Shown here: piece by piece, positions 9,326 to 21,518 of the stretch
How positions within the stretch are numbered: position 1 is the first letter of the stretch
Layout of the letters: every line of letters begins with the position of its first letter
Origin: Paraglomus occultum
Lineage: Eukaryota > Glomeromycota > Glomeromycetes > Paraglomerales > Paraglomeraceae
DNA: 21,624 nt
NCBI GenBank assembly: GCA_910592205.1
Contig: CAJVPJ010000574.1
Coordinates: forward strand, 1-21,624
Direction of reading: 5' to 3'
Program-made: the position numbers and the translations under genes
The notes under the pieces: generated by a model
The model's database searches: none
Told to the model about the DNA's origin: nothing
What the model saw: the letters and a program-made list of their open reading frames with translations, nothing else

Positions 9326-9340
9326 ATTATATATAATTCT
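9326..9340 (-). promoter_or_regulatory. putative TATA element of the ATPase gene
   Basis: On the minus strand AATTATATATAATCCC lies about 50 bases upstream of the ATG at 9278. It is followed by an A-rich, CAA-containing leader typical of fungal 5' untranslated regions (ends cccaacaATGG). Only position and sequence support this call. Confidence 0.35.
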
Positions 9341-10923
9341 TGAGTTGGTGGTGACCGAGTTCGTCTTATTATATGAAAATCCTTCAAAAATCGACTTCTT
9401 TTCTCAGTCTTTTTGTGGGGTAAGTGACTTTGGTCGTGAGATTTTTCAGGCCTTAAGGTTGGGGTATTTATGTGATGATGGAAAGGAGATGAATTTGTTA
9501 CAAAAATACATTATTACGCCACTGTACAACTGGAGGCTTAGTAGTGTAAGTTTTAGGATGCTGCAAGATAAGTGTATTTACGAAACACAAGCGGAGACGA
9601 AAAAAAGCATTCTAATAATGGCAAACTATGGACATGCGTAGAACATTGTTCTCTGTACATACGAATGAATGTGCTATTGTATAAACTATATGCAAGATGA
9701 GAAAGCGAGAAAATATTTAAGAGTATATGATAGTACATATAATAGTTTATAATAGTATATATTCAGAAACAGCGTATGGTTAATAAGCAGTACATCGTAG
9801 GGGAGATTGCGTTATCAGATATTATTATGGTTACTACATTCAATGTATTCATTGTTTATCGCGTATTTATCTACGGGGATGATAAACTATGCCCGTTTTG
9901 GTTGCTTCGGTCAATTAATTCATATGCCTTAATTGCTGAAGCACTACTAACATTGCACCGAGCACATGCAACCAATGATCACAAACGAGAAGAGGCCAAG
10001 TTGTTGCAAACGTATAGTATCAACGATAATAGTGACAGTAGTAATACCAGTATAGCAATAACAATATTGATAGGATTTTATAATACAAAATATATACTAT
10101 GTTGTAATATTGTTTTATCAAAGGGTTCGTTCCCTGACAGTTTTATCCCACGCAAATCATAACTATACATATGATCTCATATGAATGTCTCCCCTTATCC
10201 CAATTGGTATGACATCATACACTTGACTTCAAGTTAGGAACAAAAAAAAGAGACAAGTATGAGACATGAAACTTTTGAAAAGAGAAGTAAAATCAAGTGA
10301 TTTAGGTGGCGTTATAAATGAAAGAAGAGGCGTTTGTTCTTACTGTACTACCACCTCAGCGTTGCCCAATGTTCCGACACAATTGTGTTGCTTGCGGAAC
10401 TGAAATCCGTTCACATTCTTATGCATAGACGCATACTGCTAACCCAAATTGCCTACTGCGTACTAACCAAGCAATACAAAATCGACATTACAATAGCGAA
10501 CATCATTCTTTTCCGAATATATGGTCGATCTGGATTACTGCTACAGGTTGTACTGTTTAGGCATCGCATTTACGTATGCCTAGCACATCATCAGGCATGC
10601 ACGTAAACAACAAACCAGTTATGCATTGCATAAGTTTTTAACAACGAAATTTGTAATTGAACTAACTGAAAACGAAAAAAATGAAGCACCGTCATAGAGA
10701 CAAGCAGGTTTAATTGAGAGGGAAACTGCCGTCCAAGAGACGTATATACAAATTACGACTACATACTAATGCGTCTGTCTACGTATTGGAGAGGGTCCCC
10801 CGCACGCCCACGCATTTTTTCAGACTAAAAAAATACAAGATTAAGATAAAGACCTACACCCATTGTTTTTCCTGTTCCCACACTCTTCCTCTGACCCAAT
10901 CATCTTTTTCCCCTTGCACCCGT
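9341..10923. other. intergenic region between PSF3 and the ATPase gene, no confident gene
   Basis: Plus-strand frames at 9288-9641 (117 codons) and 9776-10162 (128 codons, ATG start, one hydrophobic stretch, polar middle with HATNDHKREEAKLLQTYS) are open but match no family I know. The first begins 10 bases from the divergent ATPase start and mostly reads its promoter backwards. The second is the better candidate for a small hypothetical gene, still weak. The region near 10800-10923 is the likely PSF3 3' untranslated end. Confidence 0.4.
9776..10162 (+). CDS. hypothetical small ORF, doubtful
   Basis: An ATG-initiated frame of 128 codons has a hydrophobic segment near residues 13-32 (ALSDIIMVTTFNVFIVYRVF) and a polar, Asn/Ser/Asp-containing centre. 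It matches no family I recognise. An AT-rich repeat-like segment precedes it. It may be an expressed orphan gene, an exon of one, or chance. Confidence 0.2.
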   Translation: MVNKQYIVGEIALSDIIMVTTFNVFIVYRVFIYGDDKLCPFWLLRSINSYALIAEALLTLHRAHATNDHKREEAKLLQTYSINDNSDSSNTSIAITILIGFYNTKYILCCNIVLSKGSFPDSFIPRKS

Positions 10924-12195
10924 CTATTCCCTCCGACTGTATGCCCACGTCTTGTATGCCCTGACTGTCTCCACACCCGCCAAGTACACTAAATGCAACA
11001 CAACAAATACGTCAGCATCTAATGACAATTGTATACGTACAATAATATAACATATTTATACATATACCTGCATACATACGTATACACACATATATATACA
11101 TACGTAAATGTGTATCCATATATGTATGGGTAATTTAAAATATTCTCTTGATGGCTCATACCTTGTCTTTCCGTCTCGTCCATCTTCGAAACAAAGACCG
11201 TCTCCTTACCTGCCGCTCCATACTCCAAGTGATCAAGTGTGGCACGCGTACGTTGTACGTAACTCTACAAGTTATAGAGGACAGATAAGTATAATGACGT
11301 AAGCCTATCACGTTCATCACTGCTTTGCTAATTTTACTCACTAACTGCATTGGTTATAATCAATTCACCAGATAAAATGTGTATTATCATGTGATACTGA
11401 CCTTATCAAGAACCTCAGCCAGTTCAGGGTCCTCTACACTAGAATCATTATCAATTAAAGGAAAGGAATTGACACATGAAATATGCAAACGATACGTACG
11501 CTTCAAGGAATTTGCCACCAAATGCAAAGAATCGTGGATCTTGTTCAACTAAATTCACGTGAACCGGGTCTGCCTTCAATGCATTGCGCACCGGTCGGCC
11601 AAATATCTTTGGCATCTGCAACTCTCCAAGTCCTCTACAAAAGGGCATATTAAAAGGAACTGTTATATGTCTACTAGTTTGATATCTGCAAGTAGAAAAT
11701 TAACCTTTTTCACGCCATGAATAGATAAAGCAATCTTGCGCGCTTATATTTATACAGACTAGACGATCGGCTGCTTACTTTTGGACAAATTTGATTGCAA
11801 CCCAGTAAGGTATTTCTTGTATTGATTCACTCGTGACGTCATCGTCATCGTTATCGTGATCATCCGCAAATTGTCTCCTGCTTCTGCTACGCGTACGTCT
11901 CTCCACTCGTTCTTCGCTTTCATTATTATTCCCCATCTCCCCAACCTGCAAACAATGAGATGTCAACGACGTGCTTATGGCAGATAACCTCATTACATAC
12001 GTACTTGTTCGCTGACGCCCATATTAATCAGCGCTTGTGAATCAAATGGAAGTCCCTTTACTCCAATGGCCTATCAAAAATAAACACTTATTCTATACTG
12101 TAGATAAAACCTTAATAAATGAAAAAAACAACCAAACTAACTGCTTCTTCAGCCAGAAAATCGTCAGGATCCATAAAATCTTCAGCCGATTGCAT
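10924..12195 (-). CDS. PSF3: GINS complex subunit Psf3
   Basis: Seven exons (12195-12142, 12070-12005, 11945-11779, 11634-11500, 11438-11402, 11264-11162, 10988-10924) splice in phase into 208 codons plus a stop. Human GINS3 is 216 residues and yeast Psf3 about 194. Psf3 is one of four GINS subunits that join Cdc45 and MCM2-7 in the CMG replicative helicase in the nucleus. Evidence: an N-terminal DPDDFLAEEA segment; EIPYWVAIKFV followed by LQMPKIFGRPVRNALKADP, then FFAFGGKFLE, matching GINS3 ELPLWLA, ELPKIY...FSADP and HFYGFGSQLL; KMDETER matching LDEMER; and a C-terminal AGVETVRAYKTW matching TGQKGLNDFQCW. An Asp/Glu/Arg-rich insert (about residues 44-80) separates the N-terminus from the core. 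The last two exons were chosen by homology: the penultimate intron skips a frame with stops, and the last intron contains a TATG/CATA-rich tract. The gene is tandem with CSE1, 253 bp downstream of it. Confidence 0.93.
11050..11130. repeat. TA/CATA/TATG-rich low-complexity tract in last PSF3 intron
   Basis: Imperfect tandem units of catata, tatg and cata fill this stretch, which lies wholly inside the PSF3 intron 11161-10989. The minus-strand reading translates to a Tyr/Val/Cys string, a hallmark of translated microsatellite rather than protein. Confidence 0.75.
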
Positions 12196-12448
12196 GTGTG
12201 CGAATAAGGATCAGGTCGAGGATGAGCAAAGGAGTGGGGAAGATAAAAGCTCTTATCAAAAACGCGGGTCTATTTCCTAATATAGACATCATTGAAAAGT
12301 TGATATTCATTGAAAATTGACAACATTTTAATATAAATTCCGTGCATATACAACTCATTTCAGTATACCATTCTATGGTAATCTAGTTAATGAAACAAGA
12401 TCTAATAGGGCTAGCAGATTCTCTCATCACTTGCTATGTTTTACGTAT
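12196..12448. other. intergenic spacer between CSE1 stop and PSF3 start
   Basis: These 253 bp contain the CSE1 3' untranslated end and the PSF3 promoter. No further feature is recognised. Confidence 0.6.
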
Positions 12449-15400
12449 TCACAGTAGACCCCCCAATCCCGCAAGTTTCATGTATTCATTGATATAGTCA
12501 ACACACTCGCGAGGCTCTTTTTCCGTTATCAATCTGAATATCTACATATACCAGATATTTTAATTAATATTTCGAAAACGGTTTTACTTCATGTCGTCAA
12601 CTGATATCTTACCGTCCCAGAATATCGCTGGTTTGCCTCTACAAGTGACTGCGCCAAGAATACTCGCGGATCGATAACGTTCTCCACTGGGTCGTCATTC
12701 ACGCGAGATGTTGAATTCAGCTTGGCAAACTGTGCCTTAAACTCCCGATCTTCGACAAGGTCAAATTCGTATAGACTATCCTCAGCATCCGCATGCGTCT
12801 CAATCTCTGTTGGTGCCTCAAAGAATCGAACGAGCATGCCGAGAAGAATAGGCCTGCCAAACAGTATATTAGCATCATTCACATGAAACAGTATTTAATT
12901 CACTATATTAACTAAACCGTGTAGCTGTATTCCTCTTTCTTACCAGACTTCAGCATATTCGCTGCCCATGACTTTTTCAGACTTGGTCAAAAGACGCGTC
13001 ATTCCCACGGCACAAATTTTGCGTTCGATTCTTCCTTGGACCTTTTGCAAATTCTGCATAATGGGCCCGTTGAGGAGTCCCATGAATAAACTACAAAGTC
13101 AGTGCAGTCGCATCAGCGTGAATTCAAACATTATCATTCTGAATTGAAATCATGCAATTAGAGTACCTTGGCTGGATGCTGTCAATGACTTGGATTATAT
13201 AATCTGGTCCAGCTCCCTCCTTATCGATTGCAAAAGAGCAAAATATAAACTTATCAAATGCAATTAGGAACTTGTCCTGCTTTGCGTTTTGTAATTTTTT
13301 TAATATAAGAATAAATATGGGCCCAATATAGTGATTCAAAGTCACCCTGTTATGAGAATAAATAGATTAAAAAAAAAAAGATATAAATCCAACATACATT
13401 AGCAATTATATCATTGAATGCTTACGTGGGCACATATCGAATGACTGAAGAGACAAGCTCAAGTCCAAGCTGATCGTTCAACCTGGAAGCAAGAAGTTTT
13501 TGGAAGATACCAAGGATCGCTTCAAGCTGATTGTTGACGATGATACTTGTTGTTGATCTGTGAAGATAGGCTTGGAGTAGACGTACCAGCGCAGGTACGT
13601 TGCCTAGATTGATGATAAATGTTAATTATAAGCAAGAACAAATTTGGACCTCAATGATTGATTGATCGTTAATACATACCTTGAGTTTCCCACAAGTTGG
13701 ATTTTAGCAATACCGGCAAGATGGCTTGATACATCTCCGGCAATTCTTGTACAGTATGACATTCAAGTAATAAGGATAGCACTTGAAAAACATAAGGCAC
13801 AAACTCTACAAAAATATTAGATTGATTACAAGGTTAATACTCACAAAACACTATCGATTCTGTATGAATATCATCGTCATACCAGTTACATCTTGCTGTA
13901 AAATAGTTTGAAATGAGGGGAAAAGTACGCCCTCTATATGACTTAACATCTCTTGTGAGTTGACGCAACAGAACCTGATAGCAGGAAGAAAGGAAGGGGA
14001 GGAAGGAAGCCAATATTAAAGAAGGGTATGGCAATATGCTGAATATAACAAATAATCGATGAATATCTAACCTCACCAAAGCGCCAATAGCCTCGAATGT
14101 ATAATGATTAAATTGGGGGTTACTCGGATTCTTGCTTATCACAATTAATATTTTGTTCAAATGATCAATTATATCTCCCACATACGGAGATATTTCTTCA
14201 CGACTAGTAAACGGCACCCGCATCACCGCTAAAGAAATATAGCAATTTAGCACGAGTTGACAACCTTGATTATTATAACGCACTTAGCAGTACCTTTCAT
14301 TAAGTAGTCATTCTCTGCCAGTGTCGCCGGGGTAGTCGCAGATTCGATCAATCCAAATAGTATAATCAAAAGATCATGCGTGTATGGTCGAATGTCATTC
14401 TGATTGAATCTACATGATCAATTATATAAAATTAATGCACCGAGTTTTTGGCACTACATTTGCATACTCAAATAACTTACACCAAAACATTGTCTCGTCT
14501 CATGAACAAAATTCTTTCTATAGTGATTGCAGCATAAGTATATACAACGTAACTAGAAGATCGCAGATGTTGCATCAGATAAGGAAAGGCCTCGAGAAGT
14601 TTCTCCTTGGACATCTAGAAATATAAGACTATTAATATGTGTTGATCGAAAAAAAAAAAGCAACTGAAACTGCATTCACCTGATTACGAAAGGTGTATAG
14701 ATATTTTAAGGCATCAACTTTTAGAATAGCGGAACCGCTGTCAATTGGAGTTTTAAGATCGGGTAATATATGTTGGTCATACCAGTCAACAACGTTTACA
14801 AATGAGTTTACGACTGTAACGCCATGCTATTAGATTTGGCAAATAAATTATAAGTGTGCTTCCATATAAAACACGTTATCACAATACAAAACATCAGCAT
14901 CGAATTGTAAAAGTACCGAAAACCAATACTAAAATCAGGCCTTACTTTCGTCACAGATCCCTGCGCAGCAATAGACGTCAATAGATATATTGCTGTATCC
15001 TTTTCTTTCCAATTGACTGCCGGATTTTGATTGTAAGTCTATGAAGACAAACAAGCATGGGTTCAGTAAAGCGAAAAGAAAAGCACCAAATAAGCATTAT
15101 TACATCTACGAACATTAAGGTACTGTTCCACATAGGTCTTGATGATCTGAGTAATCTGTTCCACATAAAGTACCATTAAGCCTCGGACAAAATCAGTTGC
15201 CGCTCGTCGACGAGTTTCACTGTCTATGGGGATTGTGCATCTGGTAAACAACTCGGTAAATACACAAGTATCACGTAATCTTTATGTTATAACCTGATCC
15301 CTCAATGTCTCTTCGAATGTATTCAATTGGATCCATTTCAAACAACTCTTCATCGACGCCTAAAAACACAATTCATTTAAAAGAGTTGCAATAGAAAACG

Positions 15401-17113
15401 TAACTCAAAGTGTTAACACATACATCATCAGGTCATAAAAAAATGGGCTTTTAAAAGTTGCTACTACATACTCCTTAAGGTCATATTTGGAAGCACTATG
15501 GCTTCACAGAACTGCCGCAGCGTTTCTGGTTGATTGAAAAGCGATCGGTATCGCTCCAACTTGACAACCGTAGTCAAAAAGACCATGGCTTGGCTGACAA
15601 GCTGAGAGGAGAAAAATAAATAGTTAATCATCATGCTCTAGTCAACGCATTCTTTTTAAACATAAACTTTCAATGACCCACAATATCATATTTGGGCGAT
15701 ATTCCGGTAGTCGTCAGCAATGTCCATATCGTTTCTACAAACGTTGGAAGCATTGTGAAAACATCTTCGAATTTTGCTGTATATAAGGCAACGATCTCAC
15801 ATATGGATGCTTTTATTTTCTCCAGAGGACCGGCCTCGTCATCATCCTGAAAAATAAAAAGCCGATTCAGTTCAATTTATCATAGAATTTTCATCCTTTG
15901 AACGACCTGCAGCAGTATTTACTCACATCATTTGCGAATAAAGGGTTTGTGTACGTCAGATACTTGTGAAGTAAATTCATACAATCCGCCATGTTGTCCT
16001 CAAAGAAAGGCGGCAGATCTTGGTAATTGAGATCATAAAATAATTTCATTTCAAATAGCAAGCTTTGCAATAACACTGTAAGCACTGGTTTGTTGTTGGC
16101 ATTTGCTTCAATTAGAGAATCTGTCGCCTATGCAAACGTTAGTGCATTACGAAAGGTCACGAGTAAGAATTTTTCAATACCAGCGAACGATGGTTTCGTG
16201 TCAAATTGTAAGTGCATACCTTTAGTAATTCATAATAAGGTTGACAGAATTGACCAAGTACAAAATTAATGCTTGAATATAGCGAGTCTGAACGAAATTC
16301 ATGACGCCATCTACAAACGCAAGAACAATTGAGCTATCCGTTATTCTTCTCGCATAATTCAAACTCAGCTCGGCTTTACCTTTTGAATATAGCATGTGCA
16401 GTATCTAAAATCGCGTTATTTTGTGTAAAATCTTTGACAGTCAATTTCGCCACAAGTTGCTGTTACAATAACAATGATAAGAAGATGGATTAATTAAATC
16501 ATAGGGAGTTGGGGCGCGCGTATCTCGGTTATCAATGACGTTTGTTGGTGAATATATTGGTTACCTGAATGAGAGTTTCCCATTTCTCTGGGAAATCACT
16601 CTCGCTGATCAGAGATACAGCATCGCTAAGGGGCGGTCTTATCCTGTCGGGTACAGCAACCAAAATATCGATAATCTCCGTTTTGATTGCCATTCGAATA
16701 TCATCGGGAAGTAGATCGCTCTCCTGCAAATTGAATACCAAATGTTAATCTCATCGAATCCGTTCTGTTCACTACATCATTATTAATTATAGTCACCTCG
16801 AGCCAATTTCTCTTGATATAGTTTTTGAAAAAAAGAGCCGCTGCAAAGCGGATCTCCAAACCAATGTTTTCATTTGCGACTAATTTCAGTAGTGCTATTG
16901 AAAAATTCGGCTGTTGTTTCTCCGCTGAGAATAACTGATCCTCAGCTATATAAGAAAATTATCATGCGCGGTTATCTACCAAATACTCTAGTACGGATTT
17001 TTCCTCCAGGAATAATAACAACGCGTACCTTCCTTTCGGAGTTTCTGGTCAGGTGATAGTGTGCCATTCAATATGGTCGCAAAATACTGTTCGCCTTGTC
17101 CTTGTGCGGCCAT
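12449..17113 (-). CDS. CSE1: exportin-2 (CAS/Cse1), importin-alpha re-exporter
   Basis: Twenty-two exons join in phase into 979 codons plus a stop (human CAS is 971): 17113-17029, 16945-16797, 16723-16565, 16459-16380, 16310-16220, 16127-15927, 15846-15682, 15601-15472, 15359-15294, 15223-15114, 15038-14946, 14826-14680, 14614-14481, 14409-14294, 14228-14072, 13974-13883, 13805-13680, 13603-13426, 13346-13167, 13090-12944, 12853-12613, 12541-12449. Cse1 is a HEAT-repeat karyopherin that, with Ran-GTP, carries importin-alpha from nucleus to cytoplasm. The importin-beta N-terminal domain is visible at residues ~27-100 (RFAAALFFKNYIKRNW, then SDFPEKWETL). The diagnostic Cse1 block is at ~355-390 (EYIRRDIEGS, then SETRRRAATDFVRGL). 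Also present are NPAVNWKEKDTAIYLLTS, SKNPSNPQFNHYTFEAIGAL and the C-terminal CAS domain (RKICAVGMTRLL, VFLAQSLVEAN). The start is the first ATG of the frame (MAAQGQGEQY). All splice sites are GT-AG; introns are about 60-140 bp. The gene appears intact. Confidence 0.97.
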
Positions 17114-17458
17114 TTGTAGTCGTAAGTTACAGGTTTAAAACCTTCAATTATGAAAATTACTACTAAACATGTACTGCGGAAAAATGTGATTATCAGTAAC
17201 CGCTAATTGGCTGCTGGTATCTGCGTTAAGCTTGCACAACATTCCCAACATAATATTGCAAGTCATAAAAATGAGGCACTTTTTTGCAGACAGTTTATTG
17301 TACGATTATACATCACTTTTTACATTCGCACGTCTTCCTACTAGAGGAAGAAACGTTTAAACAGTAATTGTACGAAAAACATAGTTGCATCTTTCCCCAA
17401 ATAACAAACCAAATCATTATATTATTGTGTAAGTAATTAGTATTAAAATAACAAATCT
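17114..17458. other. intergenic spacer between OCT1 stop and CSE1 start
   Basis: These 345 bp of AT-rich sequence hold the OCT1 3' end and CSE1 promoter. I see no conserved element or additional ORF. Confidence 0.6.
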
Positions 17459-20138
17459 TTACAAGGAGTCAACCCATTCACCAACTACAACCATAGACTG
17501 TGTGTCGCCAGCCATTAATCTCTCATCTCCCAATGCTTCACCCACGCATACCCATGGGTCTCTACTTCCGCCCCATTTCAATATTTCCTCCTTGAATTTC
17601 ATCCCTGCTTCTCTACTCAAAGGATTATCCTGAAATAATACTTTCCATATTTTACCGGCAAGCACCCTTCCAAACAGGTAGCTATAATATCCGGCACCAT
17701 AGCCAAATAAATGTCCAAACTGTATTTGCCATGCTGTCCCTTGCGTCGAAGGAAACGGTCCGATTGTATCTTGCAGTTTAGCTAAAGTAGTTGTAGTATC
17801 AAAAGACGTGGAAGCAAGGAGAGGCGAATGATAGATTTGATCGAGAAGAGCCATAAGAATTTGAGATTGTGTTTCTATAGCGGAAAAAGTAGATCTGGCC
17901 GTTGCGTGAGACTGAATTAGGTCAATAGGAAGGTCTTCACGCGTTTCGTAGTGTTTAGCAAACAGTTTGAGCACCTCGGGCGAATACACAAAATGTTCCA
18001 TAAGAATCGAAGGTATTTCAACAAAATCAGTGGAGCATCGAGTACCTGTATGAAATAATGACAATTTAATAGACATCGAAAAACAATAATAATTAGATAT
18101 CTATAAGATTTACCTGAAACACTGTGAAAATCTGTCCTTCCAATCATTGAATGCATCGCATGACCCATCTCATGAAACAATGTCTCTACTTCAATCAAGT
18201 TAAGTAATGCCGGCCCATCTTTATTACCCGTCCTTGAGAAATCGCACATTAAAGCTATTATTGGTATTTGGTACTTTCCGGGCTTTCCGTGAATAATGAC
18301 ACCTTTATCCCCTTCCGCCAACTCGCCAACTTCGTTACGATCGGCTCCGGAAGGTATGTCCCCCTCAACATCGTCGTCGTCAACACGCCGTGAGCAACGC
18401 ACCGTATAGTGGGCCGCATTGGGAATTTTGCCCTGTCGACTAAACAGGTCACAATAGATAACACCAATTTTGCCCTCTTTTTCATCAATGACATCAAGCT
18501 TGCGAACGTCCTCATGCCACACTTCGCCAGGTAAAATTTCTGCCGGCTGAAAAGAAATTCCAAACAAGTGCGAAAACAGTCGGGAGAGACCCTGAATCAC
18601 AGAACCAACAGAGAAATAGGGGGATATCGGTGTCGATCGTTGGTTGGATGAGATGGAGACGACGGAATCAATATAAAAATCACGATCCCATGCATTGACA
18701 GTTGGTAGGGTGGAGTCGTTGCTTCCGATATGCCTTCGTTTGGCTTCCTGGAGAAGTTTCAGATCTGCAAGAGCTTTCGGTTTGTGTTGATCAGCGAGCG
18801 TGTGAAGAAATGTTTGTACGTGTTCTTTATTCAAGTATGGTATATCGATGAATACACGTCAGTAACAAGAATATACACTATAACTCGAATAACACAAATA
18901 CCATTGAAAATACCTGGAGCCCTTGCCATCTTGTCCACGAGAAACATATGACCATAACTATCCATCCCGACTAAATTTGCTAATTCCGCTCTAGTTCTCA
19001 AGAGATCCTCCAATACTTCAACCTGTTCTCGTTTCGCCGAGTTGACGGCCAAGTACATCTGTTTCCTCACCTCTTCATTCCTACAATACTTCATCACCAT
19101 CTGCGCCTCCCATTGATTAGTCGATATAACGGCCACTTGTTCACCCTCTCTAGTAACGTCCTTTACATACCCAGGATTCAATCCTTCCAAGCTAGATGCA
19201 GGTGACACTTCAATCTGCTTAACAGCTCTAACAGGAGGTGTCTGTGTAAACTGTCGACCGAGCGCTATTATTTTATCAGATAATTTAACAAACCGTTGTC
19301 GATCGTTCTCTGGCAAATGAATGCCTGATTTCTCAAAATCGCGAAGAAAAATAGTAGCGACTTGGAGTTCTTGTGGTGAAAAATCATGTGCTATTGAGGG
19401 CGTTGAGAGAACGCGTTTAAGAGCCTGCAACACGGGAACGGAAAATAATACCGTTTAGATGTCAATTTTGTAAGCTTTAACTAGTCGAGTTTCGAATTAG
19501 AGAACAAATGAAATTGGCGTTACCTTGTATAAATCAGTGTTGGTATTGAGAGTGTTCATGTACGAGTATAGGTACTCATAAGCCCAAGTGGCGGCTCTGA
19601 CATAGCTCTGATCTGGGTGCGCTGTTCTTACGAATTCAGCAAGATCGATGACAGAACAAAGTATATCACTAGCACGATCTAGATTCTTTACGACCTTTCT
19701 CAACTCGTCTTTAGTTTCGGCAGTAGTTATTCTCTGGACGAGCAGCTCCGCTCTGCGCAATGCCTTCTGAGCGGCTACTTCGAAACCAGTAGGAGTTACA
19801 AGATCCTGATTCCGAAATAGTCCAGAAGAAGTTCGCGAGTCAAAAAAGGACTTGTGTCTTGAAAACTTTTCCCAAGCCCTTTGATCGTCAAACATGACTC
19901 TTAGAACATCGTCGTTTGCAGGCGTGTGGCATTTGTCGTTCGAAGTCTGTACGTTTGCACGGCACAAATTGGGAATGCGTTTTGTATGTTGCGGATCCGT
20001 AGTTGTTTCTGTACAAAGGAGTCGCTTTATAGACAAGGGAATGTAAAGCTTGTCCGTATGGAAGATAGCGTAATGTTTGTAAAGACGACTGTTTCGAAGG
20101 AGACAAATCGCTGCATGTCGAAGTCTATTCAGATTCAT
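17459..20138 (-). CDS. OCT1: mitochondrial intermediate peptidase (M3A metallopeptidase)
   Basis: Four exons (20138-19524, 19424-18914, 18824-18114, 18045-17459) join in phase into 807 codons plus a stop (yeast Oct1 is about 772). The enzyme works in the mitochondrial matrix, removing an octapeptide from imported precursors already cut by the processing peptidase. The N-terminus (MNLNRLRHAAICLLRNSRLY) is basic, with no acidic residue, as in a mitochondrial presequence. The zinc-binding HEMGH is at about residues 593-597, and the third ligand Glu is in DFVEIPS (about 622, 25 residues after the second His, as in thimet-type peptidases). C-terminal substrate-binding Tyr/Gly-rich motif: FGYGAGYYSYLFGR. 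The acceptor of exon 3 (ataaag, weak pyrimidine tract) was chosen because it keeps phase and joins KMARAP to EHVQTFL. An acidic insert (DDDDVEGD, about residue 520) is a lineage-specific loop. All catalytic residues are present. Confidence 0.97.
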
Positions 20139-20963
20139 TCTTTACGGCCGGTATTTTAAATGCGTTGTAACAAAACCAGGAAAAGTGCCACAGTTAGATT
20201 TCAGGGGTTGAAAGGTTAGACGCCACATTATTTACTTTGTTTTATTTTATAATAATAACAATAAGAATGAGAAAATTTGTCTTACGAACGATATCAAGTT
20301 ACTTAGAAAACCGGATCGTAACATTTTGATCTGTATGAAGCCAACTAGTAGCGAAAATAATAGAAAAGCTGAATTTAAATCTCGAGCCCGAACCCCCAAA
20401 AACAGGGGTTTCTTTCCTCATTGCTCACACGCCCGTAATATCTCGATAGAATAGATTCCTTACTAGTGATCGTACAGTGTTCGGTTGAATTGTAGTGTGG
20501 AGATCTGTTAATTAACCCAAATTCCTACTAAACGACTATTATTATCGTAATACGTTCGTCTCTATGTAAGCATTTTGTCACGTGAGTTCAGTTGTGTATC
20601 TTGTGATTATCAACTTACAAGTTCAATCTTTAGATTAAAGGGTTAGTATTAGTTTTTATGATCATATGACAGGTATATTGTTCATATTCGGTGATTCAGT
20701 TTCAAGTGTCTTGTGATTCCGCGCTTATACTTAATCACTCATTCACTTTATTTTTGCTCTTAACCTGTTACTGTTTAGAATTAGTATTAGGTAGGTTATT
20801 AATATTAAAATTAAATTAATTATTTTTGCATCTGCAACAAAACCAGACAAGGGAACATTCTATTAAGTGACATAATGAGAGGCTGATGTGGCTGAAAATT
20901 ATTTAATTGTTCTACTAAAATTCTAATTATCATACTTATTATTATAGGGCATGCTTTTGTTAG
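20139..20963. other. intergenic region upstream of OCT1, no gene seen
   Basis: AT-rich sequence without open frames of interest. It should include the OCT1 promoter near 20139-20300 and the decayed 3' flank of the coiled-coil relic. No RNA gene or clear repeat was recognised. Confidence 0.5.
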
Positions 20964-21508
20964 TTAGGAGTTTTGTTTCTTTGGTAAAGTTGGCAGTTCT
21001 TGAAGTTGCTTGTTTGTTAAATAATTCTGCCATACCACAACATTTTTTAGTATCTCTATTTTTCTCGAAGCATTTTCTAAGTTGTCATCTCTTTTTTTTG
21101 TTTTGCCTTACTCTCCATTTTCTAGCTACTTCGAGAGCATCTAAATGGCATTTAGAAATGTTTTTCTCTAATTCTAATGCTTCTTCCAAGGTTTTTTGTT
21201 CTGCTTCTATTTGCTTAGTTTTTTCAAGCAATTTATTCATTTCTTTCTCTAAATTAGTTGTTAAGGATTGTAACTTTTAACTTCTTTATCAGCTTTTACT
21301 CAGCAAGACATTGCATTATGGTGCATGTAAATAAGACGAACAAACTTTTTCTAAATTCTTTGTCTTCTAAGTGTTTTAATCATAATGGTGAAGTCAAAGT
21401 AATCTATAATAATAACTCTCTTAGCTCTGTATTATCTGGATTTCGGTTTAAATTACCAATTATTTCTTTTATTTCCTCTTCGGTTAAAATGTTTATTCGT
21501 TTTGTCAT
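20964..21508 (-). pseudogene. degraded coiled-coil protein gene
   Basis: An ATG at 21508 opens MTKRINILTEEEIKEIIGNL followed by NRNPDN, and stops after about 34 codons. Coding-like sequence continues in shifted frames: IDYFDFTIMIKTLRRQR, then a long charged coil with LTTNLEKEMNKLLEKTKQIE and LEEALELEKNISKCHLDALE, then LENASRKIEILKN and a tail with NKQLQELPTLPKKQ before a stop at 20964-20966. At least three frameshifts plus stops show it is dead. The predicted product was a soluble Leu/Lys/Glu-rich coiled coil. Similar proteins occur, from memory, in large families of Glomeromycotina; related coil proteins of mollicute-like endobacteria are an alternative source. Function is unknown. Confidence 0.55.
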
Positions 21509-21518
21509 GATTTTAATT

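Noticed and set aside
9288-9641. 117-codon plus-strand ORF starting ATG at 9288
   Set aside because: It begins 10 bp from the divergent ATPase start, so much of it reads that gene's leader and promoter backwards. It has a biased hydrophobic start and no family resemblance.
11019-11228. Minus-strand ORF with a Tyr/Val/Cys-rich tail
   Set aside because: Its first part is the PSF3 exon (KMDETER); the tail is intronic microsatellite read through the donor site.
12449-17113. Initial reading of the HEAT-repeat protein as importin-7/8 (Nmd5/Sxm1)
   Set aside because: The N-terminal domain fits several karyopherins, but the IRRDIEGS...TRRRAATDFVRGL block, NPAVNWKEKD and the C-terminal CAS domain are specific to Cse1/exportin-2.
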